Positions 45,028-55,509 are shown, counted from the first letter of the stretch. The stretch is DNA of 64,000 bases from Alkalihalophilus pseudofirmus OF4 (GCF_000005825.2 NC_013791.2:2976001-3040000); one strand, 5' to 3'. Notes: a model not told the origin generated them from the letters alone. Program-made: numbers and translations.

Positions 45028-48024
45028 TTATCCAGCGTTTATCTCTGTATATACTTCCGCAATAATCTTATCAATAAAGTATGATTGGAATTCTTGATCG
45101 CCTAAAATTTTATGAGTGTATTTTTCATTTGCTTCCATTCGGTCGATAACAAAATCAATTATACGCTCTTTCATTGCTAATCTAAAGTTATCATATGAAT
45201 TGTTTTTGGCCCTTACTTGTACATCTTCACTCTTTGTCATCGTTGACACTACTTGTTCATCAAACAATAAATCTTCTTCAGTAAATTCTGTACCAAATCG
45301 GTCATTTAACTTTTCCAATATACTAGACAACTTAGTCTTCTCATCTTCTACTGCTCCACCAGCACCATGTCTTTGTGGATCTAATTCCACGCCACCTGTT
45401 TTTTCAAGCTCGATGCTCCCTTCAAATACTTTTTGATTGCGGTAGTATTCTAGTGCCACATCATCTGCTAAATACACGTCTTTATCGTTTTTGTCACGCG
45501 GAAGCTTCCGTAGTAGGTAGTTTAAATAGATATATAACTTGTGTAAGTCTACATCGATAAACGTTGCAATTTGTAAAACGAACCCATACGTACGAGTAAA
45601 CTTTGTTGCAGCTGCTTTAAAGGCCTCTTGCTCTCCTGCTGAAAGTTTTTTATAACGTTCCACACCTTTATCAATTTCTGCATTTAGCGCAGTTTGTGCT
45701 GATGTAGATTTATTTAAACCGCCATTTAGTTCTAACTCATTTACCTTCTGTACTTCTTCTTCCGTAAAGATTTGATATGGCTCTAATTCACCTTGTAAGT
45801 CATATAAAATGTTGGGATCTGTAACTTCCGAAAGACTTGTTGACTCATAATACGGTTGGAACGATGCCTTAATATCTTCTTGCTCATTTACAAAGTCTAA
45901 AACAAATGTATCTTCTTTACCCGGACAAGTACGATTTAAACGAGATAATGTTTGTACAGCTTTAATCCCACTTAACGGTTTATCTACGTACATAGTATGA
46001 AGCAATGGTTCATCAAAGCCTGTTTGATATTTCTCTGCCACTAGCAACACTTTATACTCATCTGAATTAAACTTTTCAGGCAATTCTTTTTCAGAGAATT
46101 TGTTCATATCCGGCTCTGTATAAGAAATTTCGCCGTCCTTTACAGTACCTGAAAACGCTACGACTGTTTTTAAATCATCATAACCCTTTTCATCAATGTA
46201 CTTATCAAAAGCTATTTTATACCTCACTGCATGTAAACGACTCGCTGTGACCACCATTGCCTTTGCACGACCACCAATTTTACGCTTTACAAAATTCCGG
46301 TAATGTTCGATAATGATTTCCGTTTTCTGTGCAATGCTATGTGGATGCAATGACACATACTGAGCTAGCTTTTTGGTAGCTTGTTTCCTTGATACTTCTG
46401 GATCATCATCAATTGTCTTGGCAATTTTCCAGAAGGTTTTATATGTAGTATAGTTTTGTAAAACGTCTAAAATAAAACCTTCTTCAATGGCTTGACGCAT
46501 CGTGTACTCATGAAAGGCACGTGGTTTTCCATCCATTCCAAGTGTACCGAATTTCTCTAATGTTTTTGGCTTCGGTGTAGCAGTAAAAGCAAAGAACGAT
46601 ACATTATCTTGCTTACCACTTTTCATAATGGTTTCGATAATTTGTTCATCAAGAGACTCTAAATTTTCTTCTGCAATACGATCTTCATTGTAGGCATCTT
46701 CTAATGTCTTGTCCGATAAAATATTCGTTAATGCCGTTGATGCTTTTCCACCTTGTGATGAATGTGCCTCGTCAATTATCACTGCATACTTTTTACGATC
46801 TATTCCCGCTACTTTTTCCATAATGAATGGGAATTTTTGTAGAGTGGTAATAATAATACGTGTTTCATTATTAATCGCGTTAGCAAGCTGCGCAGAATCT
46901 TTATTAATACGCTCAACCATCCCCGCTTTATGCTCTAACTGATATACAGCATCTTGTAATTGCTTATCTAATACACGGCGATCTGTAATTACGATGACAC
47001 TGCTAAAAATCGATTCGTTATTTTCGTCATGCAGCTTTGCTAAACGATGGGCTAACCATGAAATTGAGTTTGTTTTTCCGGAACCTGCACTATGTTGAAT
47101 TAAGTAATTATGCCCTACAAGACGTACTTTTACATCCTCTTCAAGTTTCCGCACTGCATCTAACTGATGGAATCGAGGGAATATTAACATTTTGCGTTCC
47201 TCAATTGTATCACCGTTTGAATCTAATATATCGTCTTTCTTAATAAAGACAAAACGAAATAAAATATCCAATAAACTATCAGGTGCCAATATCTCTTCCC
47301 ATAAATAATGGGTACGGTAGTTTTCATATACAAGTGGATTTCCTTTTCCACCTTGATTTCCTTTATTGAATGGTAAGAAATACGTTTTCCCTTTTTTCAG
47401 CTCTGTCGTCATAAATACTTCATCTGGGTCAACCGCAAAGTACACCACTACACGTTCATTAAATTTAAACAACCGCTCATTTGGATCACGATCAAACTTT
47501 AATTGCTTCATCGCTTGTTCGACTGTCTGGTTTGTTAATGGGTTTTTCAACTCCATTACAATAAGCGGCAGCCCATTTAAAAACAGCACCATATCTACGC
47601 TATTATTATGTTTATCGCTATAGTAGACTTGACGGGCAACATTAAAACGATTTTTCGAATACCACTCATTCGTTAATTGATTCATCGTTGTAGCTGGTTT
47701 ATGGTAAGCAAATTTTAATGTCACACCACGATCTTTAATCCCTTTTCGTAAACATTCCACAAGCCCTTGCTTGGATGTTTTTAGTTGCTCTACAATTCGC
47801 TTTAACACCTGCTCTTTATAATTTGGTCCATAGGACTTTTCTAATGCACGTAAAGATTTTGATTGCGTATCTTCTAAGAAAGCAAATAACTCTTCTACAT
47901 CAATAGCATATTGTTTAAAAAGCGCACTTGCCTCTCCTTCAAGTACTCGCTTTTTATAACCATTTGCAATTAATGCTGCTTCAATATTCGTTTCAAATCC
48001 TTTTTCCGACGTATCCACTGCCAT
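45028..48024 (-). CDS. hsdR: Type I restriction enzyme, R subunit HsdR
   Basis: A 998-aa motor and nuclease subunit. The N-terminal PD-(D/E)xK nuclease has D144 and E158-x-K160 (NSVDMVLFLNGLPLIVMELK). The superfamily 2 helicase has Walker A AGSGKT (313-318), DEAH (418-421) and SFFAFTATPKPKT. ATP-driven translocation and random cleavage need HsdM and HsdS, encoded just upstream; the gap to hsdS is 15 bp. All key residues are intact. Confidence 0.95.
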   Translation of the reverse strand: MAVDTSEKGFETNIEAALIANGYKKRVLEGEASALFKQYAIDVEELFAFLEDTQSKSLRALEKSYGPNYKEQVLKRIVEQLKTSKQGLVECLRKGIKDRGVTLKFAYHKPATTMNQLTNEWYSKNRFNVARQVYYSDKHNNSVDMVLFLNGLPLIVMELKNPLTNQTVEQAMKQLKFDRDPNERLFKFNERVVVYFAVDPDEVFMTTELKKGKTYFLPFNKGNQGGKGNPLVYENYRTHYLWEEILAPDSLLDILFRFVFIKKDDILDSNGDTIEERKMLIFPRFHQLDAVRKLEEDVKVRLVGHNYLIQHSAGSGKTNSISWLAHRLAKLHDENNESIFSSVIVITDRRVLDKQLQDAVYQLEHKAGMVERINKDSAQLANAINNETRIIITTLQKFPFIMEKVAGIDRKKYAVIIDEAHSSQGGKASTALTNILSDKTLEDAYNEDRIAEENLESLDEQIIETIMKSGKQDNVSFFAFTATPKPKTLEKFGTLGMDGKPRAFHEYTMRQAIEEGFILDVLQNYTTYKTFWKIAKTIDDDPEVSRKQATKKLAQYVSLHPHSIAQKTEIIIEHYRNFVKRKIGGRAKAMVVTASRLHAVRYKIAFDKYIDEKGYDDLKTVVAFSGTVKDGEISYTEPDMNKFSEKELPEKFNSDEYKVLLVAEKYQTGFDEPLLHTMYVDKPLSGIKAVQTLSRLNRTCPGKEDTFVLDFVNEQEDIKASFQPYYESTSLSEVTDPNILYDLQGELEPYQIFTEEEVQKVNELELNGGLNKSTSAQTALNAEIDKGVERYKKLSAGEQEAFKAAATKFTRTYGFVLQIATFIDVDLHKLYIYLNYLLRKLPRDKNDKDVYLADDVALEYYRNQKVFEGSIELEKTGGVELDPQRHGAGGAVEDEKTKLSSILEKLNDRFGTEFTEEDLLFDEQVVSTMTKSEDVQVRAKNNSYDNFRLAMKERIIDFVIDRMEANEKYTHKILGDQEFQSYFIDKIIAEVYTEINAG

Positions 48025-48039
48025 CTATACTCACCTCAC

Positions 48040-49371
48040 TTAATCAAGTTCCAACTCACGCACATCAATCTTTCCTGTTACTGCTTCGTATATAAGAGAT
48101 TGGCGGTATTCTTTTAACTTTTCGATTTGTTCTTTAACTAGATTAATCAAATTAAAAATCTTCATTTGCTTATTGTAAATCCATTCATTTATCTCTCTTT
48201 GTTCTTCTAAAGTAGGAGGAATTGCAAAAATCAACTCTCTTACTTGAGCAAAGTTTAAACCCTCTCGTGAGCTACCATTTTGTGCAAACCAAATTTGTTG
48301 ATTAATAACATCAGAAGCCATCAACATATTGAAATAGTATGGATAAACCTTATTTTGGTTTAAACGAATAATACAAACGTGTTGATTCACATTAGCTCTA
48401 CCAAAATCTTTAGGGACAATTGTTGTTCTTCCAATAGATGCACCTGTAATATTTAGCAGTATATCTAAAGGTTGGACCTGAGAAGTTTTCATTTCTTCAT
48501 TGATTTCCTCTGAGATAAAAGCTAAGTCTTTTAAATGAATACCATCAAAATGAACGTTAAGGCTTCTTAAAAAAGGAATACCTTCATCAAGATAAATTTC
48601 TGCCCCCCCAGAAGGTGTTTTTCCACTCCCTACATGAATAGCGAAATGCTTAACTTTTTTTACTTCCCAATGCTCTGGGATTTCACCAATCCACTTAACT
48701 CCAGAATCTTTCATATTCATATTCGGATTTAACCCTTTTGTAACAGCTTCTGTAAGAATTGATTGACGTTGTTGTTCAAGTAATTTAATAAATTTTCCCT
48801 TTTGCTTGATTAATATATCAATATCTTTGACTTTATACTCAATGTATCTCACAATCCTTTTTTGAATTTCCAATGAAGGTATAGAAATAAACAAGTTTTC
48901 TATAACCTTCATGCCAATATTTTGTTGTGTACCGTAACTCCAACTAACTTCTACTTGCTCTCTAAAAGCCAGAGAACCAACAAAATAGTATAGATACTTT
49001 GGAATTACTATTTCTTTTTTTGCACGAATTAGTGCTAAAGGAGACCAAATGCTAAATTCCTCATCAGTGTCTACCATTGCAATATTACCAGTAGTTGCAC
49101 CTGATTTAACCATGAAAATATCATCTCTTTGTGGCTTACACTTCTTAATATATTTTTCATGATCTTCTTGAGAAATATATCCCCTTTTTAAATCGAAATT
49201 TAGATTTCCGTTTTTAACTGATTCTGCAGATAGAAATGGCACACCGTCTTCTAATAATTCAGGTGTTTCATGTGGTCCATCCGTAATAGGTATGTCTAAT
49301 ACTCTTTTAATTTTCATAACTTGCCAATCGTAATTGACATTGTTTCTCTCTAATTCAAATAATGGTTTCAT
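48040..49371 (-). CDS. hsdS: Type I restriction enzyme, specificity subunit HsdS
   Basis: A 443-aa DNA-recognition subunit with two target-recognition domains separated by helical spacers. The conserved segments KRIVRYIEYKVKDIDILI...LLEQQRQSILTEAVTKGLNPN and the C-terminal EQIEKLKEYRQSLIYEAVTGKIDVRE are the two repeats. A full-length copy with both domains. Its start overlaps the hsdM stop by 4 bp. Confidence 0.93.
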   Translation of the reverse strand: MKPLFELERNNVNYDWQVMKIKRVLDIPITDGPHETPELLEDGVPFLSAESVKNGNLNFDLKRGYISQEDHEKYIKKCKPQRDDIFMVKSGATTGNIAMVDTDEEFSIWSPLALIRAKKEIVIPKYLYYFVGSLAFREQVEVSWSYGTQQNIGMKVIENLFISIPSLEIQKRIVRYIEYKVKDIDILIKQKGKFIKLLEQQRQSILTEAVTKGLNPNMNMKDSGVKWIGEIPEHWEVKKVKHFAIHVGSGKTPSGGAEIYLDEGIPFLRSLNVHFDGIHLKDLAFISEEINEEMKTSQVQPLDILLNITGASIGRTTIVPKDFGRANVNQHVCIIRLNQNKVYPYYFNMLMASDVINQQIWFAQNGSSREGLNFAQVRELIFAIPPTLEEQREINEWIYNKQMKIFNLINLVKEQIEKLKEYRQSLIYEAVTGKIDVRELELD

Positions 49372-51380
49372 CCCATCACCTTCTCTAACTGCTCAGCAAT
49401 CTCTGCCTCTAACACGCGTATTTCTTCCATAATCTCTTGTGAGCCACGTAACGCTTTGTATTTGTAGAATTGTCTAGTAAATGGAATCTCATAGCCAATT
49501 TTTGTTTTTGTTTCATCAATCCATGCATCTGGAACGTGCGGTAATACTTCACGTTCAAAGTAATCATGAATACTTTCTCTAAGCGGTACATTTTCTGTAT
49601 CACGTAAGTCAGTATCCGGTTCCATCTCTGTTTTGTTTTTAATACAAGGATCAGCTGTTTCATCTTTTTCAGAAAGACCATTTAAAATGGCTTTTAATAC
49701 TGGCGCACCTACTGTAATCTCTGCTTCTTTAAATGCATCTTTTAATATTTTTGTAAATGCTTCACGGTTTTTATATATCTCATCACTAGCTAAGTTGCGC
49801 AATACTTTAATAATTTGTGTTTGCAGTTCTTTTCCTGCTTCGATTTCTTTAAGCCCCGCTTCCCCTTTTTTCTTTGATGTCGCAAGATTCATGAACCCTT
49901 TTTCTTCTGTAATCTTTACAATCCGTTCTTCGTTTACTTGGAAATTTAAGCGTAATGGACGTTCTACTGTAATTTTGGCATAACCGAAATCTTCATTATC
50001 AAAGATTTTTACGTATTCTCCTTCTTGGAAATCTCCATATAAACTAACGATATTATTAATTTGTTCTTCTGTGATTTCATTCCGTTTGCTTCCCATACTT
50101 TTCTTCATTTTCTTATAGAAATCAACTGCATTGACTAACTCTACTTTCCCTTTACGTAATGGTGCTTTATTATTCGTTAAAATCCAAATATATGTGGCAA
50201 TCCCCGTGTTATAGAATAAGTCGTTTGGTAATGCGACAATGCCTTCTACTAAATCGTTTTCTAACACATACTTACGAATTTCGCTTTCCCCTGATCCTGC
50301 ATCCCCTGTAAATAATGGAGAGCCGTTCATAATAATCGCTAACCGTGACCCTTGTGGATTTTCAGCAGTGACAGGTTTCATTTTAGACAATAAGTTCAAT
50401 AAGAATAAAAATTGTCCATCACTTGTGCGCGGTGTACCGGGACCAAAACGACCATTAAACCCCTGCTTCTCATGTTCATCAACAATAGGCTTTTGATAAG
50501 ATTTCCAATCTACCCCATAAGGTGGATTACTAATTAAATAGTCAAATTTATCATATGGGAATTGGTCATTGGATAACGTGTTCCCTAATCGAATGTTCTT
50601 AGCATCCGCACCTTTTATTAAGATATCCGCTTTACAGATAGCATACGATTCACCGTTGATTTCTTGTCCAAAGAACTCTAATTGCGCGGAAAAGTTTACA
50701 CTTGCTAAATATTCTTGAGCAACAGACCCCATGCCCCCCGTACCCGCTGCGCAGTCATATAGTGTTTGTGTTAAACCGGGCTTTGTTAAAATACTTGCAT
50801 CATCATGCAAGAATAATAAATGCGTCATTAAACGAATCACTTCACGTGGAGTGTAGTGGTCCCCAGCTTCTGCATTCTCATTGAAGCGACGTATTAATTC
50901 TTCGAAAATGTAGCCCATTTCTACGTTAGACACTACTTCTGGGTGCAAATCAATTTCACTGAAGCGTTTAATCGTTAAATATAACAGATTGTTTGTTTCT
51001 AGCTTGTCGATCTGGCGTTCCAAATCAAAATGATCCATAATATCTCGTGCAGTTTTTGAAAAACCATTTATGTAATCACGCAAGTTATCAGCTATGTTAT
51101 CTGAATCACTTAATAATTTGTTGAAATCATATTTACTTGTATTATGGAAATTTTGTTTTGCTACACGGTTTAAAATTGGCTCTCGTGCTTCCTCATTCAT
51201 AGAAGCAAACTTTTCTGCTGAAGCTAATACCTCTTCTTTTGTACTATCTAATACGCAGTCAAAACGGCGCAATACAGCTAATGGTAAAATTACTTTCCCG
51301 TAATCTTCTGGCTTGTATGGACCTCGCAAAATCTCTGCAATGGACCAAATAAAACTTACTTTATCCTGAAAGTTAATCAT
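49368..51380 (-). CDS. hsdM: Type I restriction enzyme, methyltransferase HsdM
   Basis: A 670-aa adenine-N6 methyltransferase. The SAM-binding motif DCAAGTGGMG is at 209-218 and the catalytic NPPY at 285-288, after an N-terminal helical HsdM domain. It protects host DNA and forms the M2S core with HsdS. It is longer than E. coli HsdM because of an extended C-terminus. It is the first gene of the hsdMSR operon. Confidence 0.94.
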   Translation of the reverse strand: MINFQDKVSFIWSIAEILRGPYKPEDYGKVILPLAVLRRFDCVLDSTKEEVLASAEKFASMNEEAREPILNRVAKQNFHNTSKYDFNKLLSDSDNIADNLRDYINGFSKTARDIMDHFDLERQIDKLETNNLLYLTIKRFSEIDLHPEVVSNVEMGYIFEELIRRFNENAEAGDHYTPREVIRLMTHLLFLHDDASILTKPGLTQTLYDCAAGTGGMGSVAQEYLASVNFSAQLEFFGQEINGESYAICKADILIKGADAKNIRLGNTLSNDQFPYDKFDYLISNPPYGVDWKSYQKPIVDEHEKQGFNGRFGPGTPRTSDGQFLFLLNLLSKMKPVTAENPQGSRLAIIMNGSPLFTGDAGSGESEIRKYVLENDLVEGIVALPNDLFYNTGIATYIWILTNNKAPLRKGKVELVNAVDFYKKMKKSMGSKRNEITEEQINNIVSLYGDFQEGEYVKIFDNEDFGYAKITVERPLRLNFQVNEERIVKITEEKGFMNLATSKKKGEAGLKEIEAGKELQTQIIKVLRNLASDEIYKNREAFTKILKDAFKEAEITVGAPVLKAILNGLSEKDETADPCIKNKTEMEPDTDLRDTENVPLRESIHDYFEREVLPHVPDAWIDETKTKIGYEIPFTRQFYKYKALRGSQEIMEEIRVLEAEIAEQLEKVMG

Positions 51381-51715
51381 GTTTTCTCATCCTTTAAATA
51401 TATTTATATTTACATTTTACATTTATTGAGTAGTTCTTAAAAGCTTTATCAATGTTAGCTAGAATCCTCAGCAGACGGAGGTAATTTTCAACTAGTGCTA
51501 ACTTACATTTGGAAAAACCTACTAGTCTATTCTACCGATAAAATTTTTGCCTCACCAATATAAAGCACATATTTTTGAACATAAGTATTGATTAGGCTTA
51601 ACAGCCTAATCTACAGCACTAGGAAATAATGTTCAATACTTTGAAGTATTGAACACGCTACAACTATCAATCTTATACTAAACCTAATTAATTCAACAAA
51701 ATCTTCATTTATATC
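51381..51715. other. Intergenic region with two strong inverted repeats
   Basis: No gene seen. It holds GATTAGGCT/AGCCTAATC (51,590-51,611, 4-nt loop) and GTTCAATACTT/AAGTATTGAAC (51,631-51,654, 2-nt loop). The second is nearly a continuous 24-bp palindrome. They lie between hsdM (leftward) and the DUF6530 gene (rightward) and could be operators or transcription end points. Confidence 0.55.
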
Positions 51716-51799
51716 ATTACTAAGAAAATTACTAAATCAATCACTAATTTCTTTACTAATTTAATTACTTGACGTTTTACTGAATCATTTAGTAATATG
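51716..51799 (+). repeat. Array of about seven 12-bp repeats over a promoter
   Basis: Units in strict 12-bp register: ATTACTAAGAAA, ATTACTAAATCA, ATCACTAATTTC, TTTACTAATTTA, ATTACTTGACGT, TTTACTGAATCA, then TTTAGTAAT. The core is (A/T)TTACTAA. The last units contain the promoter of the next gene. This resembles iterons or a stacked operator. Confidence 0.7.
51770..51798 (+). promoter_or_regulatory. Sigma-A promoter inside the 12-bp repeats
   Basis: TTGACG (51,770-51,775) and TAATAT (51,793-51,798) are spaced 17 nt apart, 30 bp before the start codon at 51,828. Confidence 0.7.
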
Positions 51800-51827
51800 T
51801 ACTTAACAGAAGTAAGGAGTGATTAAT

Positions 51828-52247
51828 ATGGAAGCACCTCGTCATTTAGCTCATAAGCCTGTTTATACAATTGATAATTATAATCAGAAGGATGGAAAAA
51901 ATAATCCTGACACTACTGATGCACAGGCTTTAACGATTGGTAACGCACAATGGAACGATGATGAAATTTCCGCTAAGGTTTGGAGACATACAACTGGCGA
52001 CGAAAGCACAGGCAAGTGGAGCAGACAAAGTGAAGAATTACCTTTGCACCGACTCATTGACCTCAACATTCTTCTTGCAAACGTTTTGGCTGATCTTCAG
52101 GGAGAAACTGTTGTATCAGAGGATGTAAAATTGCTGAACCTTAACAAAAGAAAATTGGTAAAAGGATTTATTGAAGGGAATAAAGATATTCTTTACCCAC
52201 GTTTGAATGAATTACGACGCCTATTAAACGAGATAAAGTTACCATAA
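51828..52247 (+). CDS. DUF6530-like protein
   Basis: A 139-aa soluble protein starting MEAPRHLAHKPVYTIDNYN and containing LTIGNAQWNDDEISAKVWRHT and WSRQSEELPLHRLIDLNILL. I recognise this pattern as the DUF6530 family, function unknown. The start ATG 51,828 follows AAGGAG. It has its own promoter within a 12-bp repeat array and its own terminator, so it is separately controlled from the restriction operon. Confidence 0.65.
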   Translation: MEAPRHLAHKPVYTIDNYNQKDGKNNPDTTDAQALTIGNAQWNDDEISAKVWRHTTGDESTGKWSRQSEELPLHRLIDLNILLANVLADLQGETVVSEDVKLLNLNKRKLVKGFIEGNKDILYPRLNELRRLLNEIKLP

Positions 52248-52294
52248 TCAGATACTTAATAAGAGTGACTCTTTGAGCAAAGAAAGCATAAAAA

Positions 52295-52321
52295 TGGACT
52301 GAACACCAAAAGTTCAGTCCA
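52295..52321 (+). terminator. Terminator after the DUF6530 gene
   Basis: TGGACTGAAC (52,295-52,304) and GTTCAGTCCA (52,312-52,321) form a perfect 10-bp stem, followed by AAAAAGCTTT and preceded by AAAA, so it may act in both directions. Confidence 0.7.
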
Positions 52322-52435
52322 AAAAGCTTTAATTAATTCATAATAACGGTCAGAAGTAATTTAAACATACCCATTTAAATTCAAGTTTTTACACATTATT
52401 ATGCCTTTGTGTAATTTAAGGTATGAGGATTATTT

Positions 52436-53632
52436 TCACTTATGAAAATCAAAGAAATCATTTTGTTGCAGATTCCATCTTCTATTATTCTTAATTGCCT
52501 TATCAAAGTCTCTTTTAATAATCATGTGATAATCCTTTGCTTGCATATTGGCTTTGGGGTTAAGTGATAATATAAACTTCCTTTCAAAATTGTATGGAGC
52601 ATACCAATTCCATACGGTTGCTTTCTCTTTAATGTAAAAATCATGTACGGTTACAAGTGATTTAAGAAGTTCTTTTTCAATTTTCTTTAAGTGGCTCATC
52701 TGAGAAACTAAATAAAAATATTTGGATGTAAATCCACACATTAAATCAGCTGCTTGAATACAAGGCTCTTCTATAGAATTCCTTACAGTGATTGACTTAA
52801 TGTGGGGGAATCTACTAAGCCATATAACATCATTATTATTATATACAATTGGTGGTTCTTCTTTGAAAAAGACCTCTTCTATTTCTTTAAAAATTTCTGA
52901 ATACCCTCGAAGACTATCATGATAAACTCTTACCGAAATATTTCTGTTATTAGAATATATCTCTACATTTCTTAATATCTCAAGCAACATTGTTTGAGTT
53001 AAAGTAATTCTATTTTTAAAAGTTCCGTTTTTAGTAACAGTTTCAAACTCATCAATCATACTAAGATAATTTTCTTCCGTAAGATTTCTCAGTGAATTTG
53101 CAACTTGTTGATGTCCCTCTTTTTCAAATATTGATATTAGACCTAAATTAATTTTACTTAATTTATCAATTGGAATAGTTCCATTCTTAATTAAAATTGC
53201 AAAGGATTCTAGTATCGTTTTATCTTGATGATTAAATATACAATTTGCTAAAGCCTTCTTTAATTCTACAGGATGAGTTAAATATTCATTTACATAAGGA
53301 TTGTATTCACAATCAAAAAAAGTCTCGACGATTTTAGCAGCTACCATGAACTTCTTATCAGCAACTATAAAAAAAGGAATGGCAGAAAATTCATCAATCA
53401 ATTTATGATAAATACTAGCAAACAACTCCAAACCACCTGTTCTCTTAAAGACATTCTTTGATTTAAGTTCTACAGCTTGTTCTTTTGATATAATACTATT
53501 CAAGTAGGTTTCGACCAAATCTAGCTTCACATTTGGAACAAGCCACCCTCCATATGTAAAAAATGGCTGGTTATCATTTAACCAATCTGTTCCAGTATTT
53601 CCGCTTTCATCAATAAAAAGTGTTGCTTCCAT
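52436..53632 (-). CDS. DUF3800-family protein
   Basis: A 398-aa protein. FIDESGNTG (residues 6-14) and SIEEPCIQAADLMCGF near residue 300 are the two hallmarks of DUF3800, thought to adopt an RNase H-like fold with acidic residues (D8, E9, D in AADLM). DUF3800 genes are frequent in defence islands and mobile DNA, but their activity is not established. It lies 131 bp downstream of an interrupted HEPN-like gene in the same direction; the two may have formed one unit. Confidence 0.82.
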   Translation of the reverse strand: MEATLFIDESGNTGTDWLNDNQPFFTYGGWLVPNVKLDLVETYLNSIISKEQAVELKSKNVFKRTGGLELFASIYHKLIDEFSAIPFFIVADKKFMVAAKIVETFFDCEYNPYVNEYLTHPVELKKALANCIFNHQDKTILESFAILIKNGTIPIDKLSKINLGLISIFEKEGHQQVANSLRNLTEENYLSMIDEFETVTKNGTFKNRITLTQTMLLEILRNVEIYSNNRNISVRVYHDSLRGYSEIFKEIEEVFFKEEPPIVYNNNDVIWLSRFPHIKSITVRNSIEEPCIQAADLMCGFTSKYFYLVSQMSHLKKIEKELLKSLVTVHDFYIKEKATVWNWYAPYNFERKFILSLNPKANMQAKDYHMIIKRDFDKAIKNNRRWNLQQNDFFDFHK

Positions 53633-53763
53633 TCATATTCTCCTTATGGGTTACTAGAAAAATTCTTAAGTACCCATTCGATAATTCTAAACCTATTCCT
53701 GCTTAGTAAATATTTAGTCAGGATGTTGAAAAATTGTTGAACAAGCCGCCCTTTACGAGTGTC

Positions 53764-54096
53764 TTATTCAAGATAAATCTTTCTAATTCTGGTCTTTGAA
53801 GGATCATACTTATTAACATATTCTACATATTTTTCTATAACCTCATATAACATAACTGCTTTTTTGGCCATATCAAAAAAATTATTATCAATGAAGTCTA
53901 AAATATCATCAATAAAAATGTGGGCCAAATCATTACGATTGTTTAAAATTCCTCCTATTTCTTCGACTAAATCCTCATCGCTCAAAAGGTACATATTCAT
54001 CGAGTGATATTTTTCTTCACTTGTAGTATTAGGATCGTATCTAAAATAGGTATAACTTATAGCCCTTGCAAACCTTTTAAATAATTCAGCTAAAAC
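53764..54096 (-). pseudogene. HEPN-like protein gene, 3' part, cut by an IS4-family element
   Basis: This part encodes residues 65-171 of a reconstructed 171-aa protein (plus one copy of the 9-bp target duplication). It carries RNDLAH (R115, H120), the R-x4-H motif typical of HEPN RNases, in a helical context. Joined with 55,510-55,701 after removing one target copy, the reading frame continues perfectly (IVLA then ELFKRF). The IS has therefore inactivated the gene. Confidence 0.75.
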
Positions 54097-55509
54097 CACT
54101 AGTGTTGCATAAAACCCTATAATTATAGTAAGAATATTCTGTCTATATTTCACTCTGGTAAATGAGCTAAAAAGACAATCCAAAGCGAGAGGTGGCACTG
54201 ACCATTTGGTAAAAATATACATTTAATACTTAAGCAACATCGACTAGTACATGTTTACGGACTTCCTCTTTGCTCAATGAACCTGAACCATGTTCTTGCT
54301 GGTCTCCACATAGTTGCCTTGAGCCATCGGGTAATCCGTAATAATGTAGGTTTTCCTTTGGCTTCAAGTTGAACGAGTACATTGAGGCAATACGTAATTA
54401 ACGCAAGGAAAATTTGATTGTGTACAGCTTGTTCGCTGTATCCAAAAAATGTTTTGATTTCGACGTGCTGCTTTAACCATTTGAAAAATAACTCTATTGC
54501 CCATCTTGAACGGTATAGATCGCCTATTTCTTCCGCTTTTAAGTCAAAGCGATTCGTGATTAAACGTATTGGATTCCCTTTGGAATCAACTGTTTCAAGG
54601 ATTCGAAATACATTTTCAGTACGCTTTTGTGTTGTACCGATGTACGCTATTTTATCCGTTGTAATCGGACTTCCTTCAGGTAAAGAATAGGATTCAACCT
54701 CTCTTATGACGGCATTCTTTTTCAGTCTTGAGAGAAAAAAGATTCCTTCATCAAAGTAGCGATCAAACCGTTGATAGTCGATATATCCACGATCAAACAC
54801 ATACATGGCATCTTTGTCATCAACGAGAATCTCCAATTGATTCCGATCGTGTTCAACGGCATTTGTGATAACCGCTTTATCAGGATAGACCGTATCTTGA
54901 TCGACAAAAACTAATCTAAGATGAAGTTTGACACCACCCTTGCTCTTCCGAAATGTAGCCCAGTTACAACGGGTGAGATTTAGCGGCAGGGTGCTTGAAT
55001 CAATAATTTTTAAAGGAAATGGTGACTGATATTGGTTGGTTTTCATCTGAATCTGCCGAACTAATTCAAGAAAGACGATGGAAAACAGCGATGAATCTAT
55101 AGCCCTGTTTTTACGAGAAAGCTGAGAAACACTGATTGATTTGATCCCCAGTTCTTTCTGTAAGTTTTCATCGGCTAGTTCTGCATTCAACGCATGAAGG
55201 CTTTCCACTTGTTTCAAGTGTGCATAGAGAAATAGTTTTGTAAAAGAGGACGTTGATAATTTCTTCTTATACTTATCTAGTCCATCTTTTTTTACTTGTT
55301 CATCAAAAAGTTTCATATTTATGGGTGCAACCCATTTACCAAATGAAGATAATCGTGTATTCTTGTCCATAGCGGATATCCTTTACGTTGGATTTGGGCA
55401 GGAACCACCTGTACTTCCATTGTAAAGGATTTTTTTGTGCGCTCATGAACTGAAATTTGAATATTGGGTGTATTTTGAATCTTGAAATAATATTAATGCA
55501 ACACTAGTG
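54097..55509 (-). mobile_element. IS4-family insertion sequence (IS5377-like)
   Basis: A 1,413-bp element with 14-bp inverted repeats CACTAGTGTTGCAT (54,097-54,110) and its complement (55,496-55,509). A perfect 9-bp target duplication AGCTAAAAC flanks it (54,088-54,096 and 55,510-55,518). It carries a single intact transposase gene, so it may be active. Confidence 0.92.
54255..55370 (-). CDS. IS4-family DDE transposase
   Basis: A 371-aa transposase. The catalytic triad can be placed at IIDSSTLPL (first Asp), YVFDRGYIDY (second Asp) and YRSRWAIELFFKWLKQH (Glu, in the Y-(2)-R-(3)-E-(6)-K signature of IS4). It resembles the IS5377/IS4Bsu type of Bacillaceae. Complete, with no frameshift. Confidence 0.92.
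   Translation of the reverse strand: MDKNTRLSSFGKWVAPINMKLFDEQVKKDGLDKYKKKLSTSSFTKLFLYAHLKQVESLHALNAELADENLQKELGIKSISVSQLSRKNRAIDSSLFSIVFLELVRQIQMKTNQYQSPFPLKIIDSSTLPLNLTRCNWATFRKSKGGVKLHLRLVFVDQDTVYPDKAVITNAVEHDRNQLEILVDDKDAMYVFDRGYIDYQRFDRYFDEGIFFLSRLKKNAVIREVESYSLPEGSPITTDKIAYIGTTQKRTENVFRILETVDSKGNPIRLITNRFDLKAEEIGDLYRSRWAIELFFKWLKQHVEIKTFFGYSEQAVHNQIFLALITYCLNVLVQLEAKGKPTLLRITRWLKATMWRPARTWFRFIEQRGSP

Noticed and set aside
51716-51799. 12-bp repeat array as a CRISPR array
   Set aside because: The repeats abut with no spacers, and they overlap a promoter.
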